Of a stretch of 64,000 nt of DNA, positions 42,722 through 52,179 are shown piece after piece (the first letter of the stretch is position 1; the number at the start of each line of letters is the position of its first letter). The notes beneath the pieces were generated by a model that was not told the DNA's origin, searched no databases, and saw only the letters and a list, made by a program, of their open reading frames with translations. The stretch is from NCBI GenBank assembly GCA_030583885.1, contig CP129480.1:3474714-3538713 (forward strand), written 5' to 3'. This DNA is from Anaerolineales bacterium (GTDB lineage: Bacteria > Chloroflexota > Anaerolineae > Anaerolineales > Villigracilaceae). Both the position numbers and the translations under genes were made by a program.

Positions 42722-44637
42722 TGTTAACCCCTGGGCAAATCGAATTTAAGCTTGACCGCATTCTCTTAAAGGTACAAAAACCGGGCCGCTATGTGGGCGG
42801 GGAACTTTACTCCATCCGCAAAGATTGGGATAAGGCGCAAACCCGGGTGGCATTCGTATTTCCCGATATTTACGATATCGGCGTTTCAAACGTGGGTTTG
42901 AAAATCCTGTACGACCAGATCAATCAGCGAGACGACTCGCTTGCCGAACGCGCCTACGCCCCGTGGCTGGACATGGAAGAACTCATGCGTGAGCACGGGA
43001 TCCCGCTCTACTCGCTCGAATCGAAACACCCTCTGGCCTGCTTCGACTTGATCGGCTTTAGCCTGCCCTACGAGACCCTCTATACCAACACTCTCAACAT
43101 TCTTGACCTCGCAGGCATCCCTGTCCGCTCGGCAGACCGGGATGAGACGCATCCCCTTATCATCGCCGGGGGGCACGCCACCACCAACCCTGAACCCATG
43201 CACGCCTTCATTGACGCCTTTGCAATCGGCGAGGGCGAAGAAATCATTCACGACATAATTAATGTAATTCAGAAAACAAAAGGCGCGAAGCGCGAAGAAA
43301 CCCTGCGCGACCTTGCCAGGATCCCCGGCGTATATGTCCCCCGCTTTTATGAAACAACCTACATGGAGGATGGGACGATTGCCTATACCGAACCGGTCAT
43401 CCCCGATGTACCCAAAACAGTCAATAAGCGTATTGTCGCAAAACTGCCTCCCCCGCCGACGAGGTTTATCGTCCCAAACATTGAAATTGTCCACAACCGT
43501 GTTTCGGTGGAGATCATGCGCGGATGCACCCGTGGATGTAGATTCTGTCAGGCGGGCATGATCACGCGTCCCGTGCGGGAACGAAGCGTGCAGGAGGTGG
43601 TGGACGCCGCCGATGAGGCAGTCCGCGCCACGGGGTTTGAAGAACTGGCCTTGATGTCCCTGTCATCCTCCGATTACACCTATATCAACGATCTGGTGGA
43701 CGCGATCAGCAGACGTTTTGAGGGCCGCAAACTCACCGTCTCGCTGCCCTCCCTGCGGATTGAATCGGTTTCCGTGGATTTGATGGAAAAGCTCAAACAA
43801 CACCGCTCCGGCGGTTTCACCCTGGCACCCGAAGCAGCCAGCGAACGCATGCGCCGCATCATCAACAAGTTCATTCCCGATGAAGACATCCTCAACACCA
43901 CCCGTGATATTTACAGCCACGGTTGGACAACCGTAAAACTGTATTTCATGATCGGGCATCCCAGTGAAACGCTCGAAGATGTGCAGGCCATTGTGGATCT
44001 ATGCAAACGCGTGATCGAAGAGGGGCGAAAAGTGGCGGGCTGGAAGGTGAAATTACACGCGGGCGTGAGCACCTTTGTACCAAAACCACAGACCCCCTTC
44101 CAATGGGTCGCATGCGATACAAGAGACAGTGTTCTTGAAAAGCAGGCTCTCTTAAAACGCCAGCTTTTAAAGGACAAAAATATTAAGCTAAGTTGGACCA
44201 AACCCGAGGATACGCTGCTGGAGGCCTGGCTTTCACGCGGCGACCGTAAAATGGCAGAGGTCATTTATAGTGCCTGGAAAAATGGCGCCAAGTTCGATGC
44301 ATGGGATGAAGGCAAAAAACAGGATGCCTGGCTGCCCGCATTTGAAGAGCATGGTCTTGACCCCGCCTTCTACACCCACCGCCAGCGCCGTACCGACGAG
44401 GTCTTCCCGTGGGAACACATTACTGCCGCTGTCCGCAAGAACTTTCTCTTCCAGGATTTCCGCATGTCTCTCGAAGGGCAGATTCGCGTGGACTGTCGCT
44501 TGAACTGCTTTGCCTGCGGCATCCTGCCGACCTTTGCAAATCTGCGGCGCGACAACCCGGGTGAGGGTTGGAAATGCCCGGACGTGAAAACCCCCGCACG
44601 CAAAATTGATGTTGAATTGCCCGTGGTCGGCGATTAA
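42721..44637 (+). CDS. B12-binding/radical SAM protein, TIGR03960 type
   Basis: 638 residues. An N-terminal B12-binding-like domain (FPDIYDIGVSNVGLKILYD) is followed by a radical SAM domain with the cluster motif RGCTRGCRFCQAG (CxxxCxxC) near residue 270. The C-terminal region has CRLNCFACGI. This is the TIGR03960 family, which is encoded next to, or fused with, TIGR03936, as is the case here (45168-45812). The family's reaction is unknown. The start at 42721 is chosen from the promoter position. Confidence 0.9.
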   Translation: MLTPGQIEFKLDRILLKVQKPGRYVGGELYSIRKDWDKAQTRVAFVFPDIYDIGVSNVGLKILYDQINQRDDSLAERAYAPWLDMEELMREHGIPLYSLESKHPLACFDLIGFSLPYETLYTNTLNILDLAGIPVRSADRDETHPLIIAGGHATTNPEPMHAFIDAFAIGEGEEIIHDIINVIQKTKGAKREETLRDLARIPGVYVPRFYETTYMEDGTIAYTEPVIPDVPKTVNKRIVAKLPPPPTRFIVPNIEIVHNRVSVEIMRGCTRGCRFCQAGMITRPVRERSVQEVVDAADEAVRATGFEELALMSLSSSDYTYINDLVDAISRRFEGRKLTVSLPSLRIESVSVDLMEKLKQHRSGGFTLAPEAASERMRRIINKFIPDEDILNTTRDIYSHGWTTVKLYFMIGHPSETLEDVQAIVDLCKRVIEEGRKVAGWKVKLHAGVSTFVPKPQTPFQWVACDTRDSVLEKQALLKRQLLKDKNIKLSWTKPEDTLLEAWLSRGDRKMAEVIYSAWKNGAKFDAWDEGKKQDAWLPAFEEHGLDPAFYTHRQRRTDEVFPWEHITAAVRKNFLFQDFRMSLEGQIRVDCRLNCFACGILPTFANLRRDNPGEGWKCPDVKTPARKIDVELPVVGD

Positions 44638-44643
44638 TAGACG

Positions 44644-45165
44644 ATGGATAAAACCCTTCTCCTCGAGCGTCTGCAAAATGAGCGCGATCAATTTGAAAAC
44701 CTGCTAAACCGTATCGGGTTTGCGCGCCAGTTGACGATGAAAGGCGTTTCGGAGCACCTCTCCGTCAAGGACCTACTGGCAGATGTTCTTTCACGCGAGC
44801 AATTCATCTCGGACCGCTTGACCGAGATCGTACATGGCGAATCGTACTCTCCATGCACATCCCACACTGCATTGGTAAATTTCCAGGCCAGGTACGGGTA
44901 TCCGGACTACGAATCTCCGTTAATGGAAAAGGAAACGCACTCCTATCTGGTTGTGGATAAATATAAGAACATCGCCCTGGACGATATTGTCGAACAGGAA
45001 CTTGCGGCGTTTGCCAATATCGTGTCAGCATTTCAAAAACTGACCTACAGCCAATGTCTCGACCATGATCTTTTCCAGCGCATTGCCGAGCATACCTATA
45101 AACCCTGCCGCCGCACCCGTGCGCTGATCCATCACTGGCTCAAAAGGATTGCAGAGTCGAAATAG
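44644..45165 (+). CDS. DinB/ClbS-like four-helix protein
   Basis: 173 residues, six bases after the radical SAM gene. The helical sequence with LSVKDLLADVLSREQFIS, an ERD...HL pattern near residue 40 and RRTRALIHHWLKRI at the end resembles DinB-like four-helix bundles (ClbS/DfsB branch). It stands between the two members of the radical SAM pair, so it is probably in their operon. The metal-binding His set is incomplete and the assignment is moderate. Confidence 0.55.
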   Translation: MDKTLLLERLQNERDQFENLLNRIGFARQLTMKGVSEHLSVKDLLADVLSREQFISDRLTEIVHGESYSPCTSHTALVNFQARYGYPDYESPLMEKETHSYLVVDKYKNIALDDIVEQELAAFANIVSAFQKLTYSQCLDHDLFQRIAEHTYKPCRRTRALIHHWLKRIAESK

Positions 45166-45167
45166 TC

Positions 45168-45812
45168 ATGCGAGCCAGGATCACCTTCACAAAACAAGGT
45201 GCGCTGCGATACACCGGCCACCTCGATCTGCACAGATTATGGGAACGCGCCATGCGCCGCGCGGAACTGCCCATCGCCTACTCACAGGGATTCCATCCCC
45301 AGCCGAAAATAAGCCTTGCCGCCGCCCTGCCGCTGGGATTCTCATCACGCGGTGAAGTCCTGGATGTCCGCCTGAAGGAGGAAATGAGCCTTGCAGACAT
45401 TTCCAAACGGCTCAAGGACAGCCTGCCCCCGGACATCCAGGTCATCCACATCGAAAACGTGGACGAGCGCGCGCCCGCCCTGCAAACGCAGGTATTGTCG
45501 GCGGCCTATGATGTCCATTTGACGGAAGCAGTTGACAGCGCGGAACTGACGCGCAACGTACAGGCGCTGATGGCCTCCGAATCCATCCTCCGCGAACGGC
45601 GCGGAAAATCCTACGACCTGCGTCCGCTGATCGAAATGCTCAGTGTGATAACCGAGGCAAATGGGAAAGTATGGCTGAAGATGATGCTTGCCGCGCGTGA
45701 CGGTGCAACCGGGCGTCCTGAAGAGGTGTTGAATGCGCTCGATATTGCGCCGGAGTGTACGCGCATTGAAAGAACTCGCTTGATTTTTCAGGACTACACC
45801 GTTCAACAATAA
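45168..45812 (+). CDS. TIGR03936 / DUF2344 radical-SAM-associated protein
   Basis: 214 residues. The start RARITFTKQGALRYTGHLDL, then LWERAMRRAELPIAYSQGFH and PKISLAAALPLGFSSRGE, is the family signature. The proteins occur with the TIGR03960 radical SAM proteins, often also near Rne/Rng ribonuclease genes, and have no proven function. The gene starts two bases after the previous stop. Confidence 0.9.
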   Translation: MRARITFTKQGALRYTGHLDLHRLWERAMRRAELPIAYSQGFHPQPKISLAAALPLGFSSRGEVLDVRLKEEMSLADISKRLKDSLPPDIQVIHIENVDERAPALQTQVLSAAYDVHLTEAVDSAELTRNVQALMASESILRERRGKSYDLRPLIEMLSVITEANGKVWLKMMLAARDGATGRPEEVLNALDIAPECTRIERTRLIFQDYTVQQ

Positions 45813-45858
45813 AGTCCGCTGCCCCGGACAAATTTTTTTTCCTTTGGAGGAAAGAGTT

Positions 45859-46827
45859 ATGGCACTGCTCGTTTCGGTCTTTTTGGGCTTCGTTCCCATG
45901 TTCATCTACGCCGCTTTCATTTACTGGCTGGATCGCTACGAAAAGGAACCCAAGGCCCTGCTCGGCGCCGCGTTCATGTGGGGTGTGGTCATCGCCGCAG
46001 GCGGGGCCTTCATCATCAATACGGTCTTCGGCATTGGCATTTATATTTTCACCGGCTCGGAAGCGCTGACGAACCTCGGCACCACCTCCCTGGTCGCGCC
46101 TGTCGTCGAGGAGATCCTCAAGGGTCTTGCGGTGGCAATTGTGTTTTTCATGTTCCGCAGGGAATTTGATTCCATTCTGGATGGGATCATTTACGGCGGT
46201 ATCGCCGGGCTTGGTTTCGCCGCCACTGAAAATACCCTCTACATTTACCGCAACGGCTACCTTGAAGGCGGCTGGGAGGGTTTGTTCGTACTGGCCATCA
46301 TCCGCGTGATCCTGGTCGGCTGGATGCACGCCTTCTTCACCGCATTCACCGGCATCGGTTTTGCCGTTGCACGTCTGAACAAAAACATAAGTATTAAGAT
46401 TATCGCGCCGGTCGCCGGCCTGGGGGTGGCGATCTTCACGCACGCCTTCCACAACACCCTTGGCAATTTCTTCGGCGATCTCGAGGGCCTTGCGGCAACC
46501 GTCTTTGTCGACAGTATTGGTTATATACTGATGTTCGGCTTCATCATCTGGATGATCTTCCACGAACGTAATGTTGTCAAAAGGCAGCTGGCCGGGGAGG
46601 TCTCCACAGGGCTGATCTCGCAGGCGCAGTACCAAAAAGCGTTGTCGCCGTGGACGTTGACCACCGCGGGGCTGAGCGGCAGGGCAACCTCCCGTTTTTA
46701 TCATGCACTGGGCGAACTGGCTCACAAGAAGGAACAGTTCAACCGACACGGTGATGAAAAGGGGAATTCCGCCATCATCGAATCGCTCCGGCGGGAACTG
46801 GCAGCTCTCGCGCCGCAGGCAAAATAA
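45859..46827 (+). CDS. PrsW-family intramembrane metalloprotease
   Basis: 322 residues from the ATG at 45859, with GGAGGAAAG upstream. About seven membrane segments. The catalytic Glu pair is in SLVAPVVEEILKGLAVAI (EE...K), with His in GWMHAFFTAF and FTHAFHNTLG as further metal ligands. PrsW cleaves anti-sigma factors in Bacillus; here the substrate is unknown. The C-terminal 80 residues form a charged cytoplasmic tail. Confidence 0.87.
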   Translation: MALLVSVFLGFVPMFIYAAFIYWLDRYEKEPKALLGAAFMWGVVIAAGGAFIINTVFGIGIYIFTGSEALTNLGTTSLVAPVVEEILKGLAVAIVFFMFRREFDSILDGIIYGGIAGLGFAATENTLYIYRNGYLEGGWEGLFVLAIIRVILVGWMHAFFTAFTGIGFAVARLNKNISIKIIAPVAGLGVAIFTHAFHNTLGNFFGDLEGLAATVFVDSIGYILMFGFIIWMIFHERNVVKRQLAGEVSTGLISQAQYQKALSPWTLTTAGLSGRATSRFYHALGELAHKKEQFNRHGDEKGNSAIIESLRRELAALAPQAK

Positions 46828-46906
46828 CGCAGCTTCTTCCCTGGTCTGGAGGCTGGTGACACTTTCACCAACCTCATCCTCGCCTATGGTAAAATTCCGT
46901 CCGCAC

Positions 46907-46978
46907 GCCCCCGTAGCTCAGTGGACAGAGCGTCAGCCTCCGGAGCTGAAGAGCGCAGTTCGAGTCTGCGCGGGGGTA
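46907..46978 (+). tRNA. tRNA-Arg(CCG)
   Basis: Cloverleaf by eye: acceptor GCCCCCG with CGGGGGT (one G-U), D arm GCTC-AGTGGACA-GAGC, anticodon arm TCAGC-CTCCGGA-GCTGA with CCG as anticodon, T arm CGCAG-TTCGAGT-CTGCG. The discriminator is A and the CCA end is not encoded. TAAAAT at 46890-46895 is the likely -10 box. Confidence 0.93.
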
Positions 46979-47054
46979 CCTTCCCCTGAACCGCTTTCAT
47001 GGCGGTTTTTTGTTTCGACCCTTTTGTTTCATTACGCACAACTTAATTCTTGGA

Positions 47055-47068
47055 TACAATTGTGTCTG
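47055..47068 (+). promoter_or_regulatory. Leaderless promoter of the SH3b lipoprotein gene
   Basis: TACAAT at 47055-47060 ends seven bases before the GTG at 47068. Confidence 0.4.
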
Positions 47069-48135
47069 TGCATCAAAAAAACCTTGCCATCTTGATCCTC
47101 CTGACCATCACGCTCAGCGCCTGTGATGTGGATATGGAACGTATAACAGCAACCCCGAATTTCATCACCGCCACCCTGCCGCCCACATCCATTCCCGCAG
47201 CCACACAAACGCCCATTCCGCCAACCCCCATGCCAACCATCCCGCCCGTCGAGGGGATCACCACCACACAGCTGAATGTGCGCGCCGAACCATCCACTGC
47301 GAGCGAGAATCTGGGCACGCTCGCGCCGTTCGAAAAAGTACAGGTCAGCGCACAGGACGCCAGCGGAAGTTGGATTCAGATCGTTTATCCAACCTCATCC
47401 ACGGGAATTGGCTGGGTACGCGCAGAATATGTGCGGGTGGATGAGTCGGCACAGATTCCTGTCATCGGCGCAGCCGCAGGAGACGGGACCGGCTGGAGCG
47501 GGCTAGTCGTCCAAAGAATAAATATCCGCAGTGGTCCCGGTGCGAGCTATGAGACACTCGGCATTTTGAATCAAAATGACGTGGTATTCATCACAGGCAG
47601 AGATCCCGGCGGCGCATGGATACAGATCGAGTTTGCCGCTGCAGCGGATGGAAAGGGCTGGGCGGCTTTGGAATTTTTACAGGTCGACAACCTTGATTCC
47701 ATCCCGGTAATCGAAGATGCAGCACAAACCGAAACACAGACGGACCCTGAACCCCAAAGCGGGGCGCCGTTGACAGCCGCGCAGGATGGAGATTCAATGG
47801 GATCCCCCCTGGCAAAGGTACTGCTCTCGCCGTCCGGTGCGCGTGCCTTTCAAATAAGCGGCGAGGTCTCTGCACCAGAGGGTGATGCCGAAGATTGGGT
47901 CGAGTTCACTTCCGAAAACGGATCCATCGCAATTCAGGTGTCCTGCACAGGCGTTGCTCTGCGGGTGGAATTATGGAATAATGGAACGCCTGTTGACAAT
48001 TTTTCCCTGGCATGTGGAGGCAGGCAATTGTTGAAACTATCCCAAAATATCAGTTATCATTTGCGTGTATTCGCCCCGGGCTCAAACGAGGCATTTTACA
48101 CAAAGTATGTTCTGAGCGTGGAGGCTCTCCGTTGA
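47068..48135 (+). CDS. Lipoprotein with two bacterial SH3 (SH3b) domains
   Basis: 355 residues from the GTG at 47068 (an in-frame GTG at 47062 is also possible). A signal peptide ends in LSAC (Cys19), followed by a Pro/Thr stalk. Two SH3b repeats follow: TTQLNVRAEPSTASENLGTL and VQRINIRSGPGASYETLGIL begin them, each ending in a GIGWVRAEY- or GKGWAALEF-like strand. The last 110 residues look like a beta-sandwich pre-peptidase-type domain (ISGEVSAPEGDAEDWVEF). It probably binds cell-surface polymers. Confidence 0.85.
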   Translation: MHQKNLAILILLTITLSACDVDMERITATPNFITATLPPTSIPAATQTPIPPTPMPTIPPVEGITTTQLNVRAEPSTASENLGTLAPFEKVQVSAQDASGSWIQIVYPTSSTGIGWVRAEYVRVDESAQIPVIGAAAGDGTGWSGLVVQRINIRSGPGASYETLGILNQNDVVFITGRDPGGAWIQIEFAAAADGKGWAALEFLQVDNLDSIPVIEDAAQTETQTDPEPQSGAPLTAAQDGDSMGSPLAKVLLSPSGARAFQISGEVSAPEGDAEDWVEFTSENGSIAIQVSCTGVALRVELWNNGTPVDNFSLACGGRQLLKLSQNISYHLRVFAPGSNEAFYTKYVLSVEALR

Positions 48136-48217
48136 ACAAAACCACACTGCGCTGATAGGTCAATCCATTCCGCCGTCTGATTTGGAAAGCATTATTAATT
48201 GAAAACTGGAGGAACAC

Positions 48218-49405
48218 ATGAAAAGGAAATCACTGTTTTTGTTTATCTTTATAATGACCATCCTGGTTATTGCAAGCTGCAAACCCAAGGCTGGTCCGGC
48301 ATCGCCGCTCTCTGCCGCGCTCAGCGAACTATCGGGCACGGTGGACACAAAAAAAGCGGGCGAGGAAACCTTTAGTCCTGCAAGTGGGGATACCGTGCTC
48401 GAGGTGAATGGGCAGGTCCAAACCGGCGACGATGGACGTGTGCGTCTTGACCTGTCTTCCGGAACGATCATCCGAGTGGCGCCCTCCTCTCTGTTCACCC
48501 TGATTGCCAACGATGAAGTGGAGGGCGGACTCGCCACGAGACTTAAATTGGATATTGGCAAATTATTCATCATCCTCGACGGCGGCAGCGCGGATGTGGA
48601 AACGCCTTCCGGCGTGGCGTCCGTGCGCGGCTCCTACATGAAGGTCGAGGTTGACCCTGAGACCCTGGACATTTACGTTACCTGTTTGGAGGGCAATTGC
48701 TCGGCAAACAACCCGGCCGGCGCAGTGAATTTCACGGACGGACAAAAAGTCATCCTCTTCCATCGCGACCCGGTCACTGGCAATTGGACTGTGCCCAACG
48801 TGGAGCCCATGACACCCGAGGAATTTCAGGAATGGCTGGACGAAAACCCAGAAGCGAAGGAACTCTTCGAACAGGCCATGGCAACCGTGACCGCTCTGGC
48901 GCAGCCGACGGCAACCTCCATCCCAACCCAAACTCCCGAGCCGACAGCCACCCTGCAGCAGGCAGCCCCTCCGGCTGACTCCAGTAACGGCTGTTTTGGG
49001 ATCATTCAACCGGCGGGAGGAGCGGGTCTGCCAAAACAGGGAGCGGTCAACTTTGAATGGGAGGCCCAGCCCGGCGCGCAGCAATATGTTGTAACCTTCA
49101 TCGATAAAAATGGGTACCGGGTCACCATCCCGACTACGGGCACAAACGCCACATGGTACATTGAAATCTTCCCGGCCGGCGGGGAGTTCAGCTGGTTTGT
49201 GACCTCCTTTGGCGCGGATGGCAGCGAGATCTGCTCGACCACATCTTCCACCTTTACCAAACCGCAGGGCGAGCCCACGCCGAAACCGGCCGTGGAACAA
49301 GATCCGGAGCCTGAGCCTGTGCCCACCTGCGATCCTTGCGATGTAGAAGCCAGTTGCTATGATGAGGAACTATATTATGAATGTTTCCCTGAACAAGGTG
49401 AATAA
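48218..49405 (+). CDS. FecR-domain lipoprotein
   Basis: 395 residues, GGAGGAA before the ATG. The lipobox is VIASC (Cys21). A FecR-type beta domain (about 40-190) shows VLEVNGQVQTGDDGRVRLDL and GVASVRGSYMKVEVD. A Pro/Thr linker follows and then a fibronectin-like domain (VNFEWEAQPGAQQYVVTF) and a Cys-rich end (CDPCDVEASCYDE). It overlaps the start of the cyclase gene by one base (TAATG), so the two are co-translated. FecR proteins are frequently encoded beside CHASE2 cyclases. Confidence 0.87.
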   Translation: MKRKSLFLFIFIMTILVIASCKPKAGPASPLSAALSELSGTVDTKKAGEETFSPASGDTVLEVNGQVQTGDDGRVRLDLSSGTIIRVAPSSLFTLIANDEVEGGLATRLKLDIGKLFIILDGGSADVETPSGVASVRGSYMKVEVDPETLDIYVTCLEGNCSANNPAGAVNFTDGQKVILFHRDPVTGNWTVPNVEPMTPEEFQEWLDENPEAKELFEQAMATVTALAQPTATSIPTQTPEPTATLQQAAPPADSSNGCFGIIQPAGGAGLPKQGAVNFEWEAQPGAQQYVVTFIDKNGYRVTIPTTGTNATWYIEIFPAGGEFSWFVTSFGADGSEICSTTSSTFTKPQGEPTPKPAVEQDPEPEPVPTCDPCDVEASCYDEELYYECFPEQGE

Positions 49406-51282
49406 TGGCAGAAAACAATAAAAGCCAGCTTAACCTGCGCCTAACCCTGGTGGCAGGCACGGCAATTCTCCTGCTTCTCCTTCAGCTTGCCGGGCTGTCT
49501 GCGAGAATCACAACGCCGCTCGAGCTCTTCGAATACTCTGCGCGGGACTCATTCATGCGCCTGCGCGGGGTTGAAGAACCATCCGATGATATTGTCATCG
49601 TGGCCATTGATGATTTTTCATTCCAGTGGACAGGGACTCAATGGCCCTGGCCGCGTTCCTATTTTGCGGAAATTGTGGAGCAGATCAACAAAGGCGGCGG
49701 CAAGATCGTCGGCGTGGACATCCTGTTCTTCGAACAGGATGCAGATCCTGCCAATGATGAGGCCTTAGCGGCTGCGCTTGCCCGGTCACCGCATGCCGTT
49801 TCCATTGTCCAGGTCTTTGAAACCACGGTGGACGGGATCAGCTACCCGAGCTTCAAACAACCCATACCCGTCTACCGTGAAGTCCTCGACGGGATCGGCA
49901 TCACAAATGTCAAACGCGATGAGGATGCCATTGTGCGCAGCGTGCAGGTAATGGAAACGTTCAACAACCTGCCCTATTATCATTGGGCGTTCGAGATCGC
50001 CAATATCCATCTGGAAACCCAGCCACCGTCCAGTAGCACAAGGAACAGGTTGACCTTCAATGGCGAAACCGTTCCCCTGTCCAAGGGCAGGCTTCTTGTT
50101 AATTTTGCGGGACCCGGCGGCACCTACCCCACCTATTCGGCATCGGATGTTCATGACGGTATTGCACTGGAACGAAATCCGGATGCATTTCGCGGCAAGA
50201 TCGTCCTGATCGGCGCAACCACGATCACCCTTCAGGATATCTACCCCACCCCCTTCTCGGCCTCCATTCCGACAGCCGGCGTGGAGATCGTTGCCAACAC
50301 CATAGACACGATCCTGCAGGGAAAATACATTGCCCTCGCCCCGCCCTGGATGATGCTCCTGATCACGCTGGCGGCGGCGGTTATCGCGTATTTGATTTCT
50401 TACTCAAAACGCCCGACACTGACCGTCACACTGCTGCTCATCAGCATGGCCGGTTATTTGAGCGCGGCCTTTATGTTTTACATCCGCCAGCGATACGTCC
50501 TGCCAATTGTTTCACCGCAGATCATGCTCTTTTTGGGAGTGATCCTCCCGACGCTGGAGCAGGCGGTTTCGCAGGAAATCGAAAAGCGGCGTGTCCGCAG
50601 TCTGTTCAGCCGCTTCATCTCGCCTGAAATGGTCGACCAGATTATATCCACGCAGGATTTGAATTCCCTGAACAAGCGTGCCGACCTGAGTATCATCTTT
50701 TCTGATATTCGCGGTTTCACCACCCTGTCCGAAAGGCTTGCCCCGGAGGACGTGGTTGCCTTTCTCAACCCCTATCTGGAAGCCATGTCCAAGGTGATCT
50801 ACAAACACGGCGGCACGGTGGACAAATACGAAGGCGATGCGATTATTGCATTTTTCGGCGAGCCCGTCCCATATAAGGACCATGCCGCACGCGCGTTGCA
50901 CGCATCCCTGGATATGCGAAGTGCCCTTGAGGAGCTCCGCGGGCAATGGAAAAAAGAGGGGCGCCCGAACGAGATCGACATGGGCATAGGCATCAACTCA
51001 GGCGAGGTGTTCGTGGGGCTGCTTGGCTCGGAACAGCGCATCAACTATACCGTCATAGGCGATAATGCCAACCTTGCCTCCCGCCTGCAGGACTTGACCA
51101 AGACGTATGCCTGGCCCATTCTGATCAGCGAGAGCACCTATCAACAGGTTAAGGATGAATTTGACGTGGAACTTGTCGACACCGTAGCAGTCAAAGGCAA
51201 GACCCAGGCCGTTAACGTATACAAGCTCATCGGGCGGAAGGGCGCACCAGAGTCAGAGCAGATCAAGCCCTGGCATAGCTAG
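49405..51282 (+). CDS. CHASE2-domain class III adenylate/guanylate cyclase
   Basis: 625 residues. One membrane segment at about 10-30, an extracytoplasmic CHASE2 sensor (FEYSARDSFMRLRG to about 300, with DDIVIVAIDDFSFQ and WPWPRSYFAEIV), three membrane segments (about 305-385) and a catalytic domain (about 425-605). Metal Asp residues are in LSIIFSDIRGFTTLSE and DKYEGDAIIAFFGEP; transition-state residues are in NLASRLQDLTK. It makes a cyclic nucleotide in response to an external cue, possibly presented by the two lipoproteins encoded just upstream. Confidence 0.93.
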   Translation: MAENNKSQLNLRLTLVAGTAILLLLLQLAGLSARITTPLELFEYSARDSFMRLRGVEEPSDDIVIVAIDDFSFQWTGTQWPWPRSYFAEIVEQINKGGGKIVGVDILFFEQDADPANDEALAAALARSPHAVSIVQVFETTVDGISYPSFKQPIPVYREVLDGIGITNVKRDEDAIVRSVQVMETFNNLPYYHWAFEIANIHLETQPPSSSTRNRLTFNGETVPLSKGRLLVNFAGPGGTYPTYSASDVHDGIALERNPDAFRGKIVLIGATTITLQDIYPTPFSASIPTAGVEIVANTIDTILQGKYIALAPPWMMLLITLAAAVIAYLISYSKRPTLTVTLLLISMAGYLSAAFMFYIRQRYVLPIVSPQIMLFLGVILPTLEQAVSQEIEKRRVRSLFSRFISPEMVDQIISTQDLNSLNKRADLSIIFSDIRGFTTLSERLAPEDVVAFLNPYLEAMSKVIYKHGGTVDKYEGDAIIAFFGEPVPYKDHAARALHASLDMRSALEELRGQWKKEGRPNEIDMGIGINSGEVFVGLLGSEQRINYTVIGDNANLASRLQDLTKTYAWPILISESTYQQVKDEFDVELVDTVAVKGKTQAVNVYKLIGRKGAPESEQIKPWHS

Positions 51283-51302
51283 CAGGCTCGAGCCTGGAAG
51301 TG

Positions 51303-51338
51303 AGGCGGCAGGTCATCCAATGATTTGCCGCCTTTTTT
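51303..51338 (+). terminator. Rho-independent terminator after the cyclase gene
   Basis: Arms AGGCGGCA (51303-51310) and TGCCGCCT (51326-51333), then T6. Confidence 0.85.
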
Positions 51339-51340
51339 GA

Positions 51341-51420
51341 TTGTGAAGTACTTGTGTGGAATTGTACAAAATCAGGTTTTATGATACATTTATGCATATA
51401 TTTTACCGAGGCGAGGGCAC
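51341..51420 (+). promoter_or_regulatory. rex promoter region with a possible Rex half site
   Basis: TTGTGAA at 51341-51347 matches half of the Rex operator TTGTGAA-N4-TTCACAA; the second half is poor (TTGTGTG). AT-rich sequence with TATGAT lies downstream. Autoregulation is plausible but weakly supported. Confidence 0.35.
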
Positions 51421-52038
51421 ATGAACGCTGAAAAAATACCGGATATTATCATCGGGCGTCTTCCCGTTTATCTGCGCGCATTGCAGCGCATGGCAGACAG
51501 CGGGCTGAAAACCACTTCTTCACAGGAATTGGGCGAGCATGTGGGCATCTCGGCCGCACAGATCCGCAAGGACATCTCGCAGTTTGGCGAGTTTGGCAAA
51601 CAAGGCACCGGATACTCAATCGCCTACCTGCTCGATAAACTGCGCGAAATTTTGAAAGTGGACCGTATCTGGGATGTGGCGCTGGTCGGCGCCGGCGACA
51701 TGGGTCATGCGCTTGCCAATTATCAGGGCTTCAAAGATCGCGGCTTTCGCATTGTGACCATCTTTGATAACAACAAGGAAAAGGTCGGTCAAAAGATCGG
51801 TGATTTCAGCATCGAAGATGCCGACAAGATGATCGAAAGGATCAAAGCCGGGGGCATAAAAATCGCCATGATCACCGCCCCAGCCGCCGCGGCACAAAGC
51901 ATTGCCGAGAAACTTGTTCAGGCGGGCGTGAAGGCAATTCTCAACTATGCCCCCATCAGTTTAAATGTTCCCAATAACGTAAAAGTACAATATATCGACC
52001 CGTCCACCCACCTGCAAAGGATGACGTATTATTTGTAA
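51421..52038 (+). CDS. rex: Redox-sensing transcriptional repressor Rex
   Basis: 205 residues, usual family length. The N-terminal winged helix (PDIIIGRLPVYLRALQRM, SSQELGEHVGISAAQIRKD) is followed by a Rossmann NAD(H)-binding domain with VALVGAGDMGHALANY and a C-terminal domain-swap helix. KDISQFGEFGKQGTGY is a strong family mark. Rex represses fermentative and respiratory genes until the NADH/NAD ratio rises. Confidence 0.96.
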   Translation: MNAEKIPDIIIGRLPVYLRALQRMADSGLKTTSSQELGEHVGISAAQIRKDISQFGEFGKQGTGYSIAYLLDKLREILKVDRIWDVALVGAGDMGHALANYQGFKDRGFRIVTIFDNNKEKVGQKIGDFSIEDADKMIERIKAGGIKIAMITAPAAAAQSIAEKLVQAGVKAILNYAPISLNVPNNVKVQYIDPSTHLQRMTYYL

Positions 52039-52054
52039 CCGCAGACCGAACGCG

Positions 52055-52087
52055 ACTCGCCCGAAGCCATTCGCGGCGAGTTTTTTA
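52055..52087 (+). terminator. Rho-independent terminator after rex
   Basis: Arms ACTCGCC (52055-52061) and GGCGAGT (52075-52081), then T6. Confidence 0.8.
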
Positions 52088-52179
52088 TTTGGAAAAAACC
52101 GCTTCGCTTCCCCGCCGATGCCTGTTCTTTTTTCAACGAACAGGAAAAAATCTGAGCCGGTTTCCGGTGCTCCAATCCA

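Noticed and set aside
45640..46749. A 369-codon reverse-strand open frame
   Set aside because: Antisense to the PrsW-like gene; low-complexity charged sequence without motifs.
51341..51357. A full Rex operator
   Set aside because: Only one half (TTGTGAA) matches; the other half is too different for a firm call, so it was listed at low confidence.
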